A stretch of DNA of 64,000 nucleotides from the NCBI RefSeq assembly GCF_040361195.1, contig NZ_APNE01000011.1; one strand, written 5' to 3'. Position 1 is the stretch's first letter; each line of letters opens with the position of its first letter. Positions 35,829-45,441 of the stretch are shown one piece after another. Source of the stretch: Salinisphaera hydrothermalis. Its GTDB lineage: Bacteria > Pseudomonadota > Gammaproteobacteria > Nevskiales > Salinisphaeraceae. Made by a program: the position numbers and the translations under genes. The notes beneath the pieces are model-generated. The model did not search any database. It saw only the letters and a list, made by a program, of their open reading frames with translations, and was not told the DNA's origin.

Positions 35829-37186
35829 CAAGGCGTCTCCCGATCACTTTCAAATCGAGGCATGTCGGATTCGGCCGAGGCCAGACGGCGCGCGTCGAAG
35901 CTCTGGAAGGCGATCCGTCGCTCGATTCCGTAGACTTCGCGCCCGGTCAACTGGCGGAGAATCACGGCGTTGCGATAACAGGCCATGCCGAGATCGGATG
36001 CGGTGAACCCGTGGGTATGCAGTTCCGCGTTCTGTACGAAGACGCGATCGCCCGCAGTATCGACGGCGTAATCACGGCTCACGCGAAAACGCCCTTGCCC
36101 GTCCCAGCGAATGCGGTGCGCCACCGCGTCGAGATACCCCGGTACGCCATGCTGGAATCCGGTGGCCAGGATCAAGGCCTGGGTACGATGTCGGAAGCGC
36201 ACGCCCTGCTCGGCCTGCAGGAAATCCAGAACGTACTCATCGCGGGCGGCATCGCGCGTGACCGAAAGCAGCGTCGTGTTCGCCTGCATGCCGACGTTCG
36301 CGGTGCCGTGTATATCCTTTTCGTACAACCGCTCGTAGATGGCGTCCGCGAGATCGCGATCGATGCCCTTGTACAACGGTTTCTGGGCCTGGCCGAGCCG
36401 ATGCCGGGTGTGCTCGGGCAACGCATGGAAATAATCGATATATTCCGGCGACGTCAGCTCCAGGGTGAGCTTGTCGTAGGCCATCGCGAAGAACCGCGGC
36501 GAGCGGGTGAACCAATCGAGACGCTGGTTCGGCCCGGCCGCTGCCATACGGTCATGAAAAATTTCGGCGGCGCTCTGGCCGGAGCCGATGAGCGTTACGC
36601 TGGTCTTGTCGGTCAGCGCGTCGCGATGCGTCAGATAGTCGGCAGCATGAAAGACCAGACCGTCGAGTTCATCGCAGCCGGGTGGCCAGTAGCGCGCCGG
36701 CCCGGTGCCGAGCACCAGCCGATAAGCACGCCGCCGGGTCCGCTCGCCGGTCGCGGGGCGGATGGCTGTCACCTCATAACAATCCGCGATCGCGTCGTAT
36801 TCGATATGCTCGACGCGTTGTTCGAATACGAGGTTCGACAACTGTTCGGTGACCCAGCGGCAATACTGGTTGTATTCCGCGCGCAGCATGAAAAAGCTCT
36901 CGCGGATATAGAACGCATAGATGCGGCCGGTCGTCTTCAGATAGTTGAGAAAACTGTATCGGCTGGTCGGATCGGCCAGCGTCACCAGATCGGCCAGAAA
37001 CGGCGTCTGCAGCGTGGCGCCGTCGAGCAGCAGTCCGGGATGCCAGTCGAAGCATTCGTTCTCGTCGAGAAACACCGCATCCAGCTCAGTGATTGGCGCG
37101 GCGAGCGCGGCCAGGCCGAGGTTGAACGGGCCGATGCCGACGCCGATGACGTCATGAATATGAGCGCTCGATTGGGTATCAGCCAT
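35828..37186 (-). CDS. L-lysine/ornithine/diamine N-monooxygenase
   Basis: A 452-residue FAD- and NADPH-dependent hydroxylase of the IucD/AlcA/DesB family that forms the N-hydroxy group of a hydroxamate. FAD motif GVGIGPFNLGLAAL near residue 15, DWHPGLLLDGATLQTPFLADLVTL-type substrate region (only its start and end are quoted as typical), NADPH motif LIGSGQSAAE, and the ATGFQH motif near the C terminus are all present. Because a decarboxylase gene lies upstream, the substrate is probably a diamine (cadaverine or putrescine) rather than the amino acid. Confidence 0.92.
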   Translation of the reverse strand: MADTQSSAHIHDVIGVGIGPFNLGLAALAAPITELDAVFLDENECFDWHPGLLLDGATLQTPFLADLVTLADPTSRYSFLNYLKTTGRIYAFYIRESFFMLRAEYNQYCRWVTEQLSNLVFEQRVEHIEYDAIADCYEVTAIRPATGERTRRRAYRLVLGTGPARYWPPGCDELDGLVFHAADYLTHRDALTDKTSVTLIGSGQSAAEIFHDRMAAAGPNQRLDWFTRSPRFFAMAYDKLTLELTSPEYIDYFHALPEHTRHRLGQAQKPLYKGIDRDLADAIYERLYEKDIHGTANVGMQANTTLLSVTRDAARDEYVLDFLQAEQGVRFRHRTQALILATGFQHGVPGYLDAVAHRIRWDGQGRFRVSRDYAVDTAGDRVFVQNAELHTHGFTASDLGMACYRNAVILRQLTGREVYGIERRIAFQSFDARRLASAESDMPRFESDRETP

Positions 37187-37325
37187 GACGCCGCACCTGC
37201 CATGGTTCGTCGATGGCCGCCCCGGTGCCCGACGCTACGGGGCATCCGGCGCGATGCGCCTGTGCCAGCCGCTGCCCCGTGGTCACGATCAGCCCGAGCA
37301 ATTCCGCCATGTCCGCGATCATGGT

Positions 37326-38774
37326 CTAGGCGTTCATCAGGGTGAACTTGAGATAACGGCGCCCGCCGACGCGCGTGGCGGCAATCATGGCCTCGCCGCT
37401 GGCGGCAAGCTCCGCCCGGATCGCATCGTTGAGCCCGTCAAGCTCGTCCGCCGCCATCGCCAGGCTCGGCCGGAACCGGAACACCAGCGCGCCGAGCTCG
37501 GGATCGTTGAGCAGTTCAAAACGCGGCTCGGCCAGCATGAGTCGATACGTGGCCCGCGCCAGATCGACGCCGGCATCGAACAGCCGTCCGATCGCATCCG
37601 GTCCGACCGTGCGCAGGCTCACCCAGAGCTTGAGCGCATCGAAGCGCCGAGTGGTCTGCAGGCTCTTGTTGACCTGATCCGGCGTACCGGACGCCGCGGC
37701 CTCTTCCGGATTCAGATAGTCGGCGTGATGGGTCACATGAGCCAGCGTCGCGCCGTCGGCGACGAGCAACGCGCTGCAGGCTACCGGTTGGAAGAACGAT
37801 TTGTGGTAATCGACCGTGATCGAATCGGCCGCCGCAAGTGCGGCGCAGCGATCCGCGCGCGTCGGCGAGACCAGCAGACCACAGCCGTAGGCCGCGTCGA
37901 CATGCAGCCAGAGGCCGTGCTCGCGGGCGATCCGTCCGGCGGCTTCGACATCGTCCACGCTGCCGAAATCGGTGGTGCCGAAAGTGGCAACGATGGCGAG
38001 CGGGATCTCGCCACGCGCCCGGGCATCGGCGATTGCCGCGGCCAGCGCGTCCGGATTCATGCGCCAGGCTTCATCGACCGGCACGCCCACGATCGCCTCG
38101 TGGCCGAGCCCCAACAAGGCCGCGGCCTTGGCCAGTGAGAAATGACTGATGTCGGAAACGAAGATCCGCCAGCGCGCGGCCTCGGCCGGCAGCCCGTAGC
38201 GCTGAACATGGCCGGCACCGTAAACGCGCGCGGCGTATTGCTCGCGTGCCAGCAGCAATGCCATCAGATTGGACTGCGTGCCGCCACTGGTGAAGATACC
38301 GTCGGCCGTGCCGGGCAAATGCGCACGCGAAGCCGTCCAGCCAATGAGTTTCTGCTCGATCAGCGTGGCGCCGGCGCTCTGATCCCAGGTATCCAGCGAG
38401 GAATTGATCCCGGCCGCGATGATTTCGGCCGCGGCCGCGCTGCTCAATACCGGGCAGTTCAGATGCGCGACGTAGCGCGGGTGATGGAAATACACCGCGT
38501 GCCGGAAATACAGCGACTGCAGCTCGGTCAGCGCGACGGTGAAGCCCGCCGGCGCCTCGCGATCCAGGTCGATCGCATCGATCGCACCACGAATGTCGGC
38601 CGGTCCGACGCCATCGAATACCCGATGCGCGTCTTCCAGCGCGCCAGCGACCGCGGCGACGGCTTGTTCTGCCTGCTGACGAAACACGGCCAGGCCGGCA
38701 CGGCCGATGAGCGCGGCTGCCGGATCGGCGCCGGCTGGCGACGCGTTTACCCGGCCGTCCAGTTGCATGGACAT
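37326..38774 (-). CDS. PLP-dependent amino acid decarboxylase of the siderophore cluster
   Basis: A 482-residue group II decarboxylase (DesA/RhbB-like). The pyridoxal-binding lysine is in VDYHKSFFQP, the histidine that stacks on the ring is nearby upstream in FVSDISHFS, and HVDAAYGCG supplies the conserved aspartate. It should decarboxylate lysine, ornithine or diaminobutyrate to the diamine building block. The ATG at 38774 (or 38768) follows GGAAGGACCT. A 139-base gap separates it from the N-hydroxylase gene. Upstream lies a MITE-like element that sits between this gene and the receptor gene. Confidence 0.88.
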   Translation of the reverse strand: MSMQLDGRVNASPAGADPAAALIGRAGLAVFRQQAEQAVAAVAGALEDAHRVFDGVGPADIRGAIDAIDLDREAPAGFTVALTELQSLYFRHAVYFHHPRYVAHLNCPVLSSAAAAEIIAAGINSSLDTWDQSAGATLIEQKLIGWTASRAHLPGTADGIFTSGGTQSNLMALLLAREQYAARVYGAGHVQRYGLPAEAARWRIFVSDISHFSLAKAAALLGLGHEAIVGVPVDEAWRMNPDALAAAIADARARGEIPLAIVATFGTTDFGSVDDVEAAGRIAREHGLWLHVDAAYGCGLLVSPTRADRCAALAAADSITVDYHKSFFQPVACSALLVADGATLAHVTHHADYLNPEEAAASGTPDQVNKSLQTTRRFDALKLWVSLRTVGPDAIGRLFDAGVDLARATYRLMLAEPRFELLNDPELGALVFRFRPSLAMAADELDGLNDAIRAELAASGEAMIAATRVGGRRYLKFTLMNA

Positions 38775-38865
38775 AGGTCCTTCCTTGTCGATGATTCGAT
38801 ACCGCGATCGCCGCGGCCACGCCCCTCGTGACAAACAGCCCGACGGCCCGACGCAAGCCGGCCCA

Positions 38866-39069
38866 AGGGCGTGTTGAGGTTTCGTGCGAGCGCCGCGTTG
38901 GAGTCCGCAAATCGTGTCCGGCAAGGCGCGAGCCGCCGCGTCGTGGCGTGCCACGACCCAGGCTCGCAACGCCACCGGGCGGGATTTGCGGCCCAACCCG
39001 AAGGGACAAGCGCTGTTTTGCGGCAATACAGCGCTTGGCGCGGACTCGCACGAAACCTCAACACGCCCT
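38866..39069. mobile_element. MITE-like element with 25-base terminal inverted repeats (copy 1, 204 bases)
   Basis: The left end starts AGGGCGTGTTGAGGTTTCGT at 38866 and the exact 25-base complement ends at 39069. It carries no transposase. A longer copy with identical ends lies at 53609-53905 and a solo, slightly altered end at 56466-56490. The right flank of both full copies and the left flank of the solo end read CTAG, a possible target preference. It lies exactly at the end of the receptor gene and contributes two bases of its TAG stop. Confidence 0.75.
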
Positions 39070-41386
39070 AGAACCGGTAATCCACCGTGGCCGTGACGTT
39101 GCGCTCTTCGCCGTAGTAGCAGCTCTGGGCGCCAAAGCAGGAGGCCACGTATTTCCTGTCGAACAGGTTGTTCGCATTCACGCGCAGGCTCACGCCCTCC
39201 AGCGACGCGCTCCAGGCGCCGAGGTCGGCCTTGACCATGGCATCGGCCACGGCGTAGTCCGGCACTTTCAGCCGATTCCGACCGTCGGCGTAGCTCTTGC
39301 CGACGTAGTGCCCGCCCAGGCCAGCGCTGATGCGTTTGGGGAAGTCGTAGGTCACCCACAGCGAGGCCAGCTGATCGGGCGTGCGGGCCGGGGTATCGCC
39401 CTTGTGGGCGGTGACCGAGCCGGAGGCGACATCGTTCTGGTATTCGACGTCCTGATAGCTGTAGCCCGCGATGACGTGCAGGTCGTCGGTGATATCGCCC
39501 TTGGCCGTGAACTCGACCCCGCGGGACTGAATGTCACCCACGCTGGCAAACGTGATCGGCGTTACCGCCGTGCGCTGCTGCACGTTCTTCTGGGTGAGGT
39601 CGTAGAGCGAGACTGTAAGCAGCGCGTTGACGCCCCGGGGCGCGTACTTCACGCCGATTTCGTACTGATGGCTCTTCGTCGGCTCCGCGATCTGGCCGTT
39701 GGCCGCGCTGTAGGCGGTCGGGTTGAACGCTTCGCTGTAGGAGAAATACGGCGAGATCCCGTATTGCGACTCGTACAGCACGGCCACGCGGCCGGTGAAG
39801 GCATCGTCGCTGCGCTTGGCGGTGGTGCCGTCGGCGGTGCTCAGATCCTGGTATTCGCGTCGCAGATAGTCCTCGCGGCCGGACAACAGCACGTGCAATC
39901 GCTTGTAGGTCATCTGATCCTGGATATAGCCGCCGAACTGCTTGAGCTTGCGGTTGACGTTGGCGGTCTCGACGATCGGGCGCACCAGCGGATCGTCGTG
40001 ATAGTTGGGATTGAACGGGTCCAGCGGCTTGACGCCGGTCGGCACGCTCGACGAGGCGTCGTAGGGGATGCCGTAGTCGTGGACGCGGTTGAAGCGCTGC
40101 TGATAATCGACGCCGACCAGTATCTCGTGCTCAATCGCCCCGGTGGCGAAATCGAACTGCACGTTGTTATCGGTGGAGAACGCCTTGAGGTGTTCCCGGG
40201 CCCCGGTGTAGTAGCGCGTGAGATTCGCACCGTTGCCGGTGAAACCGTATTGATAGACCTGCGCCAGATCGGTTTCCAGATCGGAATAGCGCGCGGTCGA
40301 GCGCAGCCGGACGTGATCGTTGACGTGATGCGTGAGCGCATAAGTGAACATGCGCTGCTGGCGATCGAACTTCTCGTGACCGGCATCGGTATCGACCCAG
40401 GACGGCGACACGGTGCCGCCGTAGGCATCGCCGTTGACGCTCAGGTCGTACGGCACCGAGCCGTGAAAACCGGCGGCCGGATCGTGCTGGATATAGGCCT
40501 GCAACAGCAGATCGGTGTCGTCGGAGAGATTGAGATCGACCTCGGGCATGATCGCGTAGCGCTCGCTCTTGACCACGTCGTATTGCGTGTCGGACGTCTC
40601 GGCGTGGCCGACGATGCGATAGTTGCCCCAGGATTGTTTCGGCAGCGCGCCGGTGAAATCGAAGCCCCCGCCATAGGTATCGAAGCTGCCGCCGTAGAAC
40701 TGCAGGTGGCGCTCGGTCTTGGCCTGTGGCCGCTTGGTCACGTAATTGACCAGCCCACCCGGCTGCGCCCGGCCGTACAGCACCGAGCTCGGGCCCTTGA
40801 CCACATCGATGCGCTCGAGCATGAACGGATCGATCTGGAAATTGGAGTAGGCCCCCGGATCGCTCATCAGGCGCATACCGTCGAGGAAAGCGTTGTTCAC
40901 GTCCCCGCCGGAGAACCCGCGCAGCTGGATCGCATCCTGGCGGGTCGAGGCCCCGGCGATGCCGGTGAAGACACCGGGGGTGTATCGCAGCGCATCGTTG
41001 ACGTTCTTCGAGCCCTGATCGGAGATCTGCTCGCGGGTAATCACGTCGACCGTTTGCGGCGTTTCCATCAACGGCGTATCCGTTTTCGTGGCGCCGGTGC
41101 TGGTATAGGCGGTATAGCCATGGGTGGGGGCATCCTCGCCTGGATACTGTCCCGTCACATTGACGGTGCCGAGCTGAGTGGAGCCGCCTTCTACCGCCGT
41201 TGCCCCGGCCGCTTTTGACTGCTTCGCTGGCGTGGGTGCCGGTACTGGCGTTTCGGCGTCACGATTCCGGATCTGGTCGCTGGATGCAGCCGCGACCGGC
41301 AAGCCGCCAAGCGCACCGGTCAGTACCAACACGCAGGTTGCCTGCCCACCGATCGCCTTCATCCCCCGCCGTTGTCTGGTCTCCAT
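39068..41386 (-). CDS. TonB-dependent siderophore receptor
   Basis: A 772-residue outer-membrane receptor of the FhuE/FoxA/FpvA class. A signal peptide (about 35 residues ending near PVAAAS) is followed by the plug domain with ETPQTVDVITREQISDQ, LRYTPGVFTG, IQLRGF and ERIDVVKGPSSVLYGRAQPGG-type residues (landmark pieces), and a 22-strand barrel ending VTATVDYRF with terminal phenylalanine. It most likely imports the ferric hydroxamate made by the adjacent enzymes. The start METRQRRG is chosen for its AGGGAG/AAGGGAC ribosome binding region. The stop codon coincides with the edge of the MITE-like element. Confidence 0.9.
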   Translation of the reverse strand: METRQRRGMKAIGGQATCVLVLTGALGGLPVAAASSDQIRNRDAETPVPAPTPAKQSKAAGATAVEGGSTQLGTVNVTGQYPGEDAPTHGYTAYTSTGATKTDTPLMETPQTVDVITREQISDQGSKNVNDALRYTPGVFTGIAGASTRQDAIQLRGFSGGDVNNAFLDGMRLMSDPGAYSNFQIDPFMLERIDVVKGPSSVLYGRAQPGGLVNYVTKRPQAKTERHLQFYGGSFDTYGGGFDFTGALPKQSWGNYRIVGHAETSDTQYDVVKSERYAIMPEVDLNLSDDTDLLLQAYIQHDPAAGFHGSVPYDLSVNGDAYGGTVSPSWVDTDAGHEKFDRQQRMFTYALTHHVNDHVRLRSTARYSDLETDLAQVYQYGFTGNGANLTRYYTGAREHLKAFSTDNNVQFDFATGAIEHEILVGVDYQQRFNRVHDYGIPYDASSSVPTGVKPLDPFNPNYHDDPLVRPIVETANVNRKLKQFGGYIQDQMTYKRLHVLLSGREDYLRREYQDLSTADGTTAKRSDDAFTGRVAVLYESQYGISPYFSYSEAFNPTAYSAANGQIAEPTKSHQYEIGVKYAPRGVNALLTVSLYDLTQKNVQQRTAVTPITFASVGDIQSRGVEFTAKGDITDDLHVIAGYSYQDVEYQNDVASGSVTAHKGDTPARTPDQLASLWVTYDFPKRISAGLGGHYVGKSYADGRNRLKVPDYAVADAMVKADLGAWSASLEGVSLRVNANNLFDRKYVASCFGAQSCYYGEERNVTATVDYRF

Positions 41387-41941
41387 GTCCCTTGTGCTCT
41401 CCCTGAGTCGTCGTGTTGTCGTCATTGGCCACACGGCCGAGTCATGGACCGGCCGACCCGAGCAATTGTATTTACGACTCATTCGCATTTGCAACACCAA
41501 ATGCATCAAACCCGTTCACGTGGGCAACTCCGCGACACAAATGGGAGAGCGAGACCCGGAACGCGCACATGGCATCCGGGCCCGGTTCGCATCAACCGGG
41601 CTGACAACGGATACCTGCGCTGATGAATCGTGGCCGGCGGGCAAACCGAGCCGGCCGGATTACGCGACCGCCATGAGGAACGGCGGCGTCAGGCGTGGAT
41701 GTCCGGCCGCTGCGGCGCGCGTACTGGCATATCAGTAACGCTCAAGCGCCCGGGACGGAGAAATCGAGCGAGCACAGACGGGCATGTTTTCACGCCGCAT
41801 GCTTGCCGGTTGTCGGCATCGAAAGGCCAGCGCCTCGCCCACACGCTTTGTCGATCGCGCGGCCCGGCCGTTTAAGTCGGGCCGACCGCGCGTTACGGCA
41901 TCGAGGTGCGGCCGCTCGGGGCGGCCCCACCGATGCGCGAC
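41387..41941. other. Intergenic region upstream of the receptor gene
   Basis: These 555 bases hold a possible Fur site (listed) and probably the receptor promoter in the AT-richer patch 41460-41515. No gene is supported; frames present on either strand lack start signals and resemble no known family. Confidence 0.55.
41473..41487. promoter_or_regulatory. Possible Fur box upstream of the siderophore receptor
   Basis: On the minus strand TGCGAATGAGTCGTA resembles the 7-1-7 Fur arrangement in its GC-rich form (TGCGAAT-N-ATTCGCA), with the left arm perfect and 5 of 7 in the right arm. It lies about 90 bases upstream of the receptor start, where iron-dependent repression is expected. Confidence 0.4.
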
Positions 41942-42760
41942 TCAGGCAAAGACGGCGACCGATTGCCGCCCGACCAGCACCGGCTCGCGCCGGCTGTTCC
42001 AGATCGTCATGTGCTGGGCCGAGTATCCGTCGGCGATCTGTTCGGCGGATGAGCGACACAGCCACCAACCGTCATCCGTGGCTGGCCGGTCATGCAACAG
42101 ATCGAACTGCCAGGTAACGCTGCTGACCGGAGCGGGCGCCGTCATGCGCGCCATGGCCGCGGGCGGCAGGGCATCGGCCAGCGCAACCAGGCCGAGCAGC
42201 GAGTCGCGCATGGCGACGTCCCGATGACGCATCCAGACGCAGAATTCCGGTGTGTCCGCGCCGCTGATCGGTGTAGCGCCGGCCGCCCATGCACTATCAA
42301 AGTGCCGAGCGAAGTTCGGCCCGAGATTACGGCCCTCGCGGTCCTCGAAGAAGCGCCCGCCCCCGGCCGGGTCGGCGACGTCAGGCGCGCTCACCTGCTC
42401 GTATGCGAGCGCGGACTCACGCGCCGCGCCGAAGCCGAAGGTGGCCCGAACGGCGGGCTTGTCGCTGCTGGTCATGTCGGCGGCGACAAACGCCATCGAC
42501 TTGCCCTGGCGAAGGATGCTGGGGCGAACGCATACCGCGGGGCCGGCGGGGCCGACAAACGCGATCTGCGCCGAACGCAGCGGCGCCAGATCGTCGACCG
42601 CCGCCGTCACCGCGGCCAGACAGACCGCGGCCGACAAGCCACCGTAGATGGCCCGCCCCTGCAGCCAGTCTTCGGGAATATCAATTTCCCAGGCATCGCC
42701 ACTAGGCTGCAGTTGCGACAACAGAACGGATAACGGCGTGCGATCCAGGGTTTCGGTCAT
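41942..42760 (-). CDS. Acyl-CoA thioesterase family protein
   Basis: A 272-residue protein of the TesB-like double hotdog type. The N-terminal half has GRAIYGGLSAAVCLAA (the hotdog helix motif) and SAQIAFVGPAGP; the C-terminal half has VTWQFDLLHDRP, GWWLCRSSAEQIADGYSAQ and the closing IWNSRREPVLVGRQSVAVF, typical of 4HBT_3 proteins. The family hydrolyses acyl-CoA esters; the chain preference is unknown. It lies 32 bases downstream of the HAD gene on the same strand, so the two may be cotranscribed. Confidence 0.85.
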   Translation of the reverse strand: MTETLDRTPLSVLLSQLQPSGDAWEIDIPEDWLQGRAIYGGLSAAVCLAAVTAAVDDLAPLRSAQIAFVGPAGPAVCVRPSILRQGKSMAFVAADMTSSDKPAVRATFGFGAARESALAYEQVSAPDVADPAGGGRFFEDREGRNLGPNFARHFDSAWAAGATPISGADTPEFCVWMRHRDVAMRDSLLGLVALADALPPAAMARMTAPAPVSSVTWQFDLLHDRPATDDGWWLCRSSAEQIADGYSAQHMTIWNSRREPVLVGRQSVAVFA

Positions 42761-42792
42761 GGCGGCAATGGGTTGGAAAAGACCGCGTTAGG

Positions 42793-43488
42793 TTATCGCA
42801 ATACGCCGCCGTATTGTTGCCGCGACATGCCGGCCGCGGCGTTGGCCAAAAGGTAACTTGCAATACCTGCCGGCGAATCGAAGACATGGTCGGGTGCGGC
42901 CTCAGCCAGCTCCTGGGACGAGCCATAGCCATAGCTCACGGCGGCGGCCGGTACCCCGTTGTGGCGCGCGCCCTGCACGTCGAAACGGCGATCGCCAATC
43001 ATGAGCGTTTCACCGGGTCGCAGACTTTCTTCACGCAGGATATGGGCGATCAATACCGATTTTTCAGTACGCTTGCCGTCCAGCTCGCTGCCATAGACCT
43101 TGCCGAAATAGTCGTCGAGACCGAAATGCGCGACGATCTGGCGCGCATAGAACCACGGCTTGGAGGTCGCTACGAACAGTTGGCGGCCGCTCGCGCGCAG
43201 CTGCGTCAGCAGTTCGACGATGCCGTCGTAGAGCGTGTTTTCGTACAGGCCAACATCGCCGAAGCGTACGCGATAATCGGCGACCGCCCGCTCGGCCTCG
43301 GCGTCCGACATGTCATAGCGCTCGCGGAATGACGCCTTGAGCGGCGGGCCGATGAAGCCGGCCAGGTGGCGCCGGTCCGCGACTTCGATGCCCTGGCACG
43401 ACAGCGCATACGCAACGCAACGCGTGATGCCTTCGTACGGGTCGGTCAAGGTGCCGTCGAGATCGAACAGCAGAGTCTTGTAGCGCAT
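42793..43488 (-). CDS. HAD-family hydrolase (phosphoglycolate phosphatase-like)
   Basis: A 231-residue HAD phosphatase with cap domain. Motif I is LLFDLDGTLTDP, motif II the serine or threonine in LFVATSKP, motif III the lysine in DGKRTEKS and motif IV GETLMIGDRRFDVQGA. All catalytic residues are present. It is close to the PgpB-type or Gph phosphatases that remove phosphate from small metabolites. The ATG at 43488 places motif I at the N terminus; the longer frame is unlikely. Confidence 0.9.
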   Translation of the reverse strand: MRYKTLLFDLDGTLTDPYEGITRCVAYALSCQGIEVADRRHLAGFIGPPLKASFRERYDMSDAEAERAVADYRVRFGDVGLYENTLYDGIVELLTQLRASGRQLFVATSKPWFYARQIVAHFGLDDYFGKVYGSELDGKRTEKSVLIAHILREESLRPGETLMIGDRRFDVQGARHNGVPAAAVSYGYGSSQELAEAAPDHVFDSPAGIASYLLANAAAGMSRQQYGGVLR

Positions 43489-43692
43489 GGCTGATCCGTC
43501 CCACCGTCTGCGGAGATCGACGTCTCCGACACCGGTGTCGCTATCGTGGTCTTTTACCGGGTGCAAGCAAGAATCCAGCCGTTTCGGCGCGCCTGTATAA
43601 CGCAACCGACCCGCCGACAGTCGACGCCCGGATGTCACATGCGATGAGCGTAGCGGAGACGCGGCCACGAACGACGAACGCGCCCTGCCCGC

Positions 43693-45354
43693 TCACAATT
43701 GGCCCGCCGCGTGCCGGCCGGCACGGCGCCCTGAAAACAGGCAGCCGCCGAGGAATGTGCCTTCCAGCGCGTTGTAACCGTGGTATCCGCCGCCGCCGAA
43801 TCCGGCTGCCTCGCCTACGCCGTATAAGCCCGGGATGGCCTCACCGCGCCCGTCGAGCACACGGCCGTCGATATCGGTATGCAGGCCGCCCAGGGTCTTG
43901 CGCGTGAGAATATGCAGGCGCACGGCAATCAGCGGCCCGTGCGCGGGATCGAGCAATCGATGCGGCTTGGCGACGCGAAACAGGCGGTCGCCGCGATAAC
44001 GGCGGGCACCGTGAATGGCGGTGATCTGCGCATCCTTGGCAAAGCCGTTAGCCACCTGACGATCGCGCGCCGTGATCGTCGCCTCGAGCTCACGAGCGTC
44101 GATCAACCTCTCGCCAGTCAGACGGTTCATGCCGGCGGCCAATTGCGCCACATCGTCGGCCACGACGAAATCCGCCCCCTTTGCCTTGAAGGCCTCGACC
44201 GGCGGCGGCGCGCCGCTCGACAGGCGCGACCGCAGCACCGCGCGCCACGATTGCGACGTCATGTCCGGATTCTGCTCGGAGCCCGACAAAGCGAACTCTT
44301 TTTCGATGATCGATTGATCGAGCACGAACCAGGAATAATCGTGACCCGTGGCCAGAATCTCGCGCAGCGTGGTGAGCGTATCGAAGCCCGGCAGACACGG
44401 CGCGGGTAACCGGCGGCCGGTAGCGTCGAGCCATAGCGATGACGGCCCCGGGATGATACGAATACCGTGCGCCGGCCAGATCGGGCTCCAGTTGGCCACG
44501 CCTTCGGTGTAATGCCACATGCGGTCGGCGTTGATGATCGCGGCCCGGGCATCATCGGCGGCGATATCGATCATGCGACCATCTACATGATGCGGCACAC
44601 CCGACAGCATGCGAGCCGGGGGCGCCCCAAGCCGTTCAACCGGCCAGTGCGCGCGCACTTTGTCGTGGTCGCCACCGATACCGCCAGAGGCCACGACGAC
44701 CACCTCGGCGCCGTATTCGAACACATCGATCTCGTCGCGCGACGAGCGTTGCCCGCGCTCGACGTTACTCGGTGGCAACACAGCCCCCGTCGCGCCGGCG
44801 ACACGGCCCAGAGTCGTCGTCAATCCGTCGACCCGATGCCGGCAGTTGATTACGACGCGTCCGTGTTTGACGTGTTTTTTGATGCGTCGGAGGAACGGCA
44901 CGAGCACGCCCGGGCCGGTGCCCCAGGTGATATGGAAACGCGGTACCGAATTGCCGTGGCCATCGGCCATGGCCCCGCCGCGTTCGGCCCAGCCGACCAC
45001 CGGAAACCAGCGCATGCCGAGGCCATGCAGCCAGTCGCGCATACCACCGGCGGCAAACTCGACGAACGCTTCGGCCGTACGACGCGGCCAGTAATCCTCG
45101 ACTCGATCGAAACCGGCCGATCCGAGCCAGTCTTGCCACGCGAGTTCCGCGGAGTCGACGATGCCCATGCGGCGCTGCTCGGGCGTATCGACAAGAAACA
45201 GCCCGCCCAGCGACCAGTGCGCCTGGCCACCGACCGAATTGTCGCCTTCCTGCTCGAGAATACGGACCGAACGCCCGGCATCGGCCAGTTCGACCGCCGC
45301 CACGAGCCCGGCCAGCCCGGCTCCGATTACCAGAGCATCGGTACGCTGTGCCAT
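43693..45354 (-). CDS. FAD-binding dehydrogenase (fumarate reductase/ketosteroid dehydrogenase-like)
   Basis: A 553-residue flavoprotein. The N-terminal dinucleotide-binding motif is VIGAGLAGLVAAVELADAG and the C-terminal flavin contact is GLYGVGEAAGFGGGGYHGY with ALEGTFLGGCLFSGRRAG. It belongs to the FAD_binding_2 group. This particular subtype is annotated as putative FAD-binding dehydrogenase in many proteobacteria without a known substrate. The ATG at 45354 follows GGAGCAGGCA. It stands 87 bases from the alpha/beta hydrolase gene on the same strand. Confidence 0.82.
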   Translation of the reverse strand: MAQRTDALVIGAGLAGLVAAVELADAGRSVRILEQEGDNSVGGQAHWSLGGLFLVDTPEQRRMGIVDSAELAWQDWLGSAGFDRVEDYWPRRTAEAFVEFAAGGMRDWLHGLGMRWFPVVGWAERGGAMADGHGNSVPRFHITWGTGPGVLVPFLRRIKKHVKHGRVVINCRHRVDGLTTTLGRVAGATGAVLPPSNVERGQRSSRDEIDVFEYGAEVVVVASGGIGGDHDKVRAHWPVERLGAPPARMLSGVPHHVDGRMIDIAADDARAAIINADRMWHYTEGVANWSPIWPAHGIRIIPGPSSLWLDATGRRLPAPCLPGFDTLTTLREILATGHDYSWFVLDQSIIEKEFALSGSEQNPDMTSQSWRAVLRSRLSSGAPPPVEAFKAKGADFVVADDVAQLAAGMNRLTGERLIDARELEATITARDRQVANGFAKDAQITAIHGARRYRGDRLFRVAKPHRLLDPAHGPLIAVRLHILTRKTLGGLHTDIDGRVLDGRGEAIPGLYGVGEAAGFGGGGYHGYNALEGTFLGGCLFSGRRAGRHAAGQL

Positions 45355-45441
45355 TGCCTGCTCCAACGCTTCCGGGCTCCGTCACCCGGCGCGTGCGTGG
45401 TTATCGCTATGCCCCGAACATAGCGATAAACGCGCGCCACG

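Noticed and set aside
33382..35853. A single long 823-codon frame as one siderophore protein
   Set aside because: The part upstream of 35217 is a shadow of the acyltransferase gene in another frame; the ATGA overlap and family length set the start at 35217.
37187..37325. An additional small gene between the N-hydroxylase and decarboxylase genes
   Set aside because: Only 139 bases, with no start preceded by a ribosome binding site and no useful open frame.
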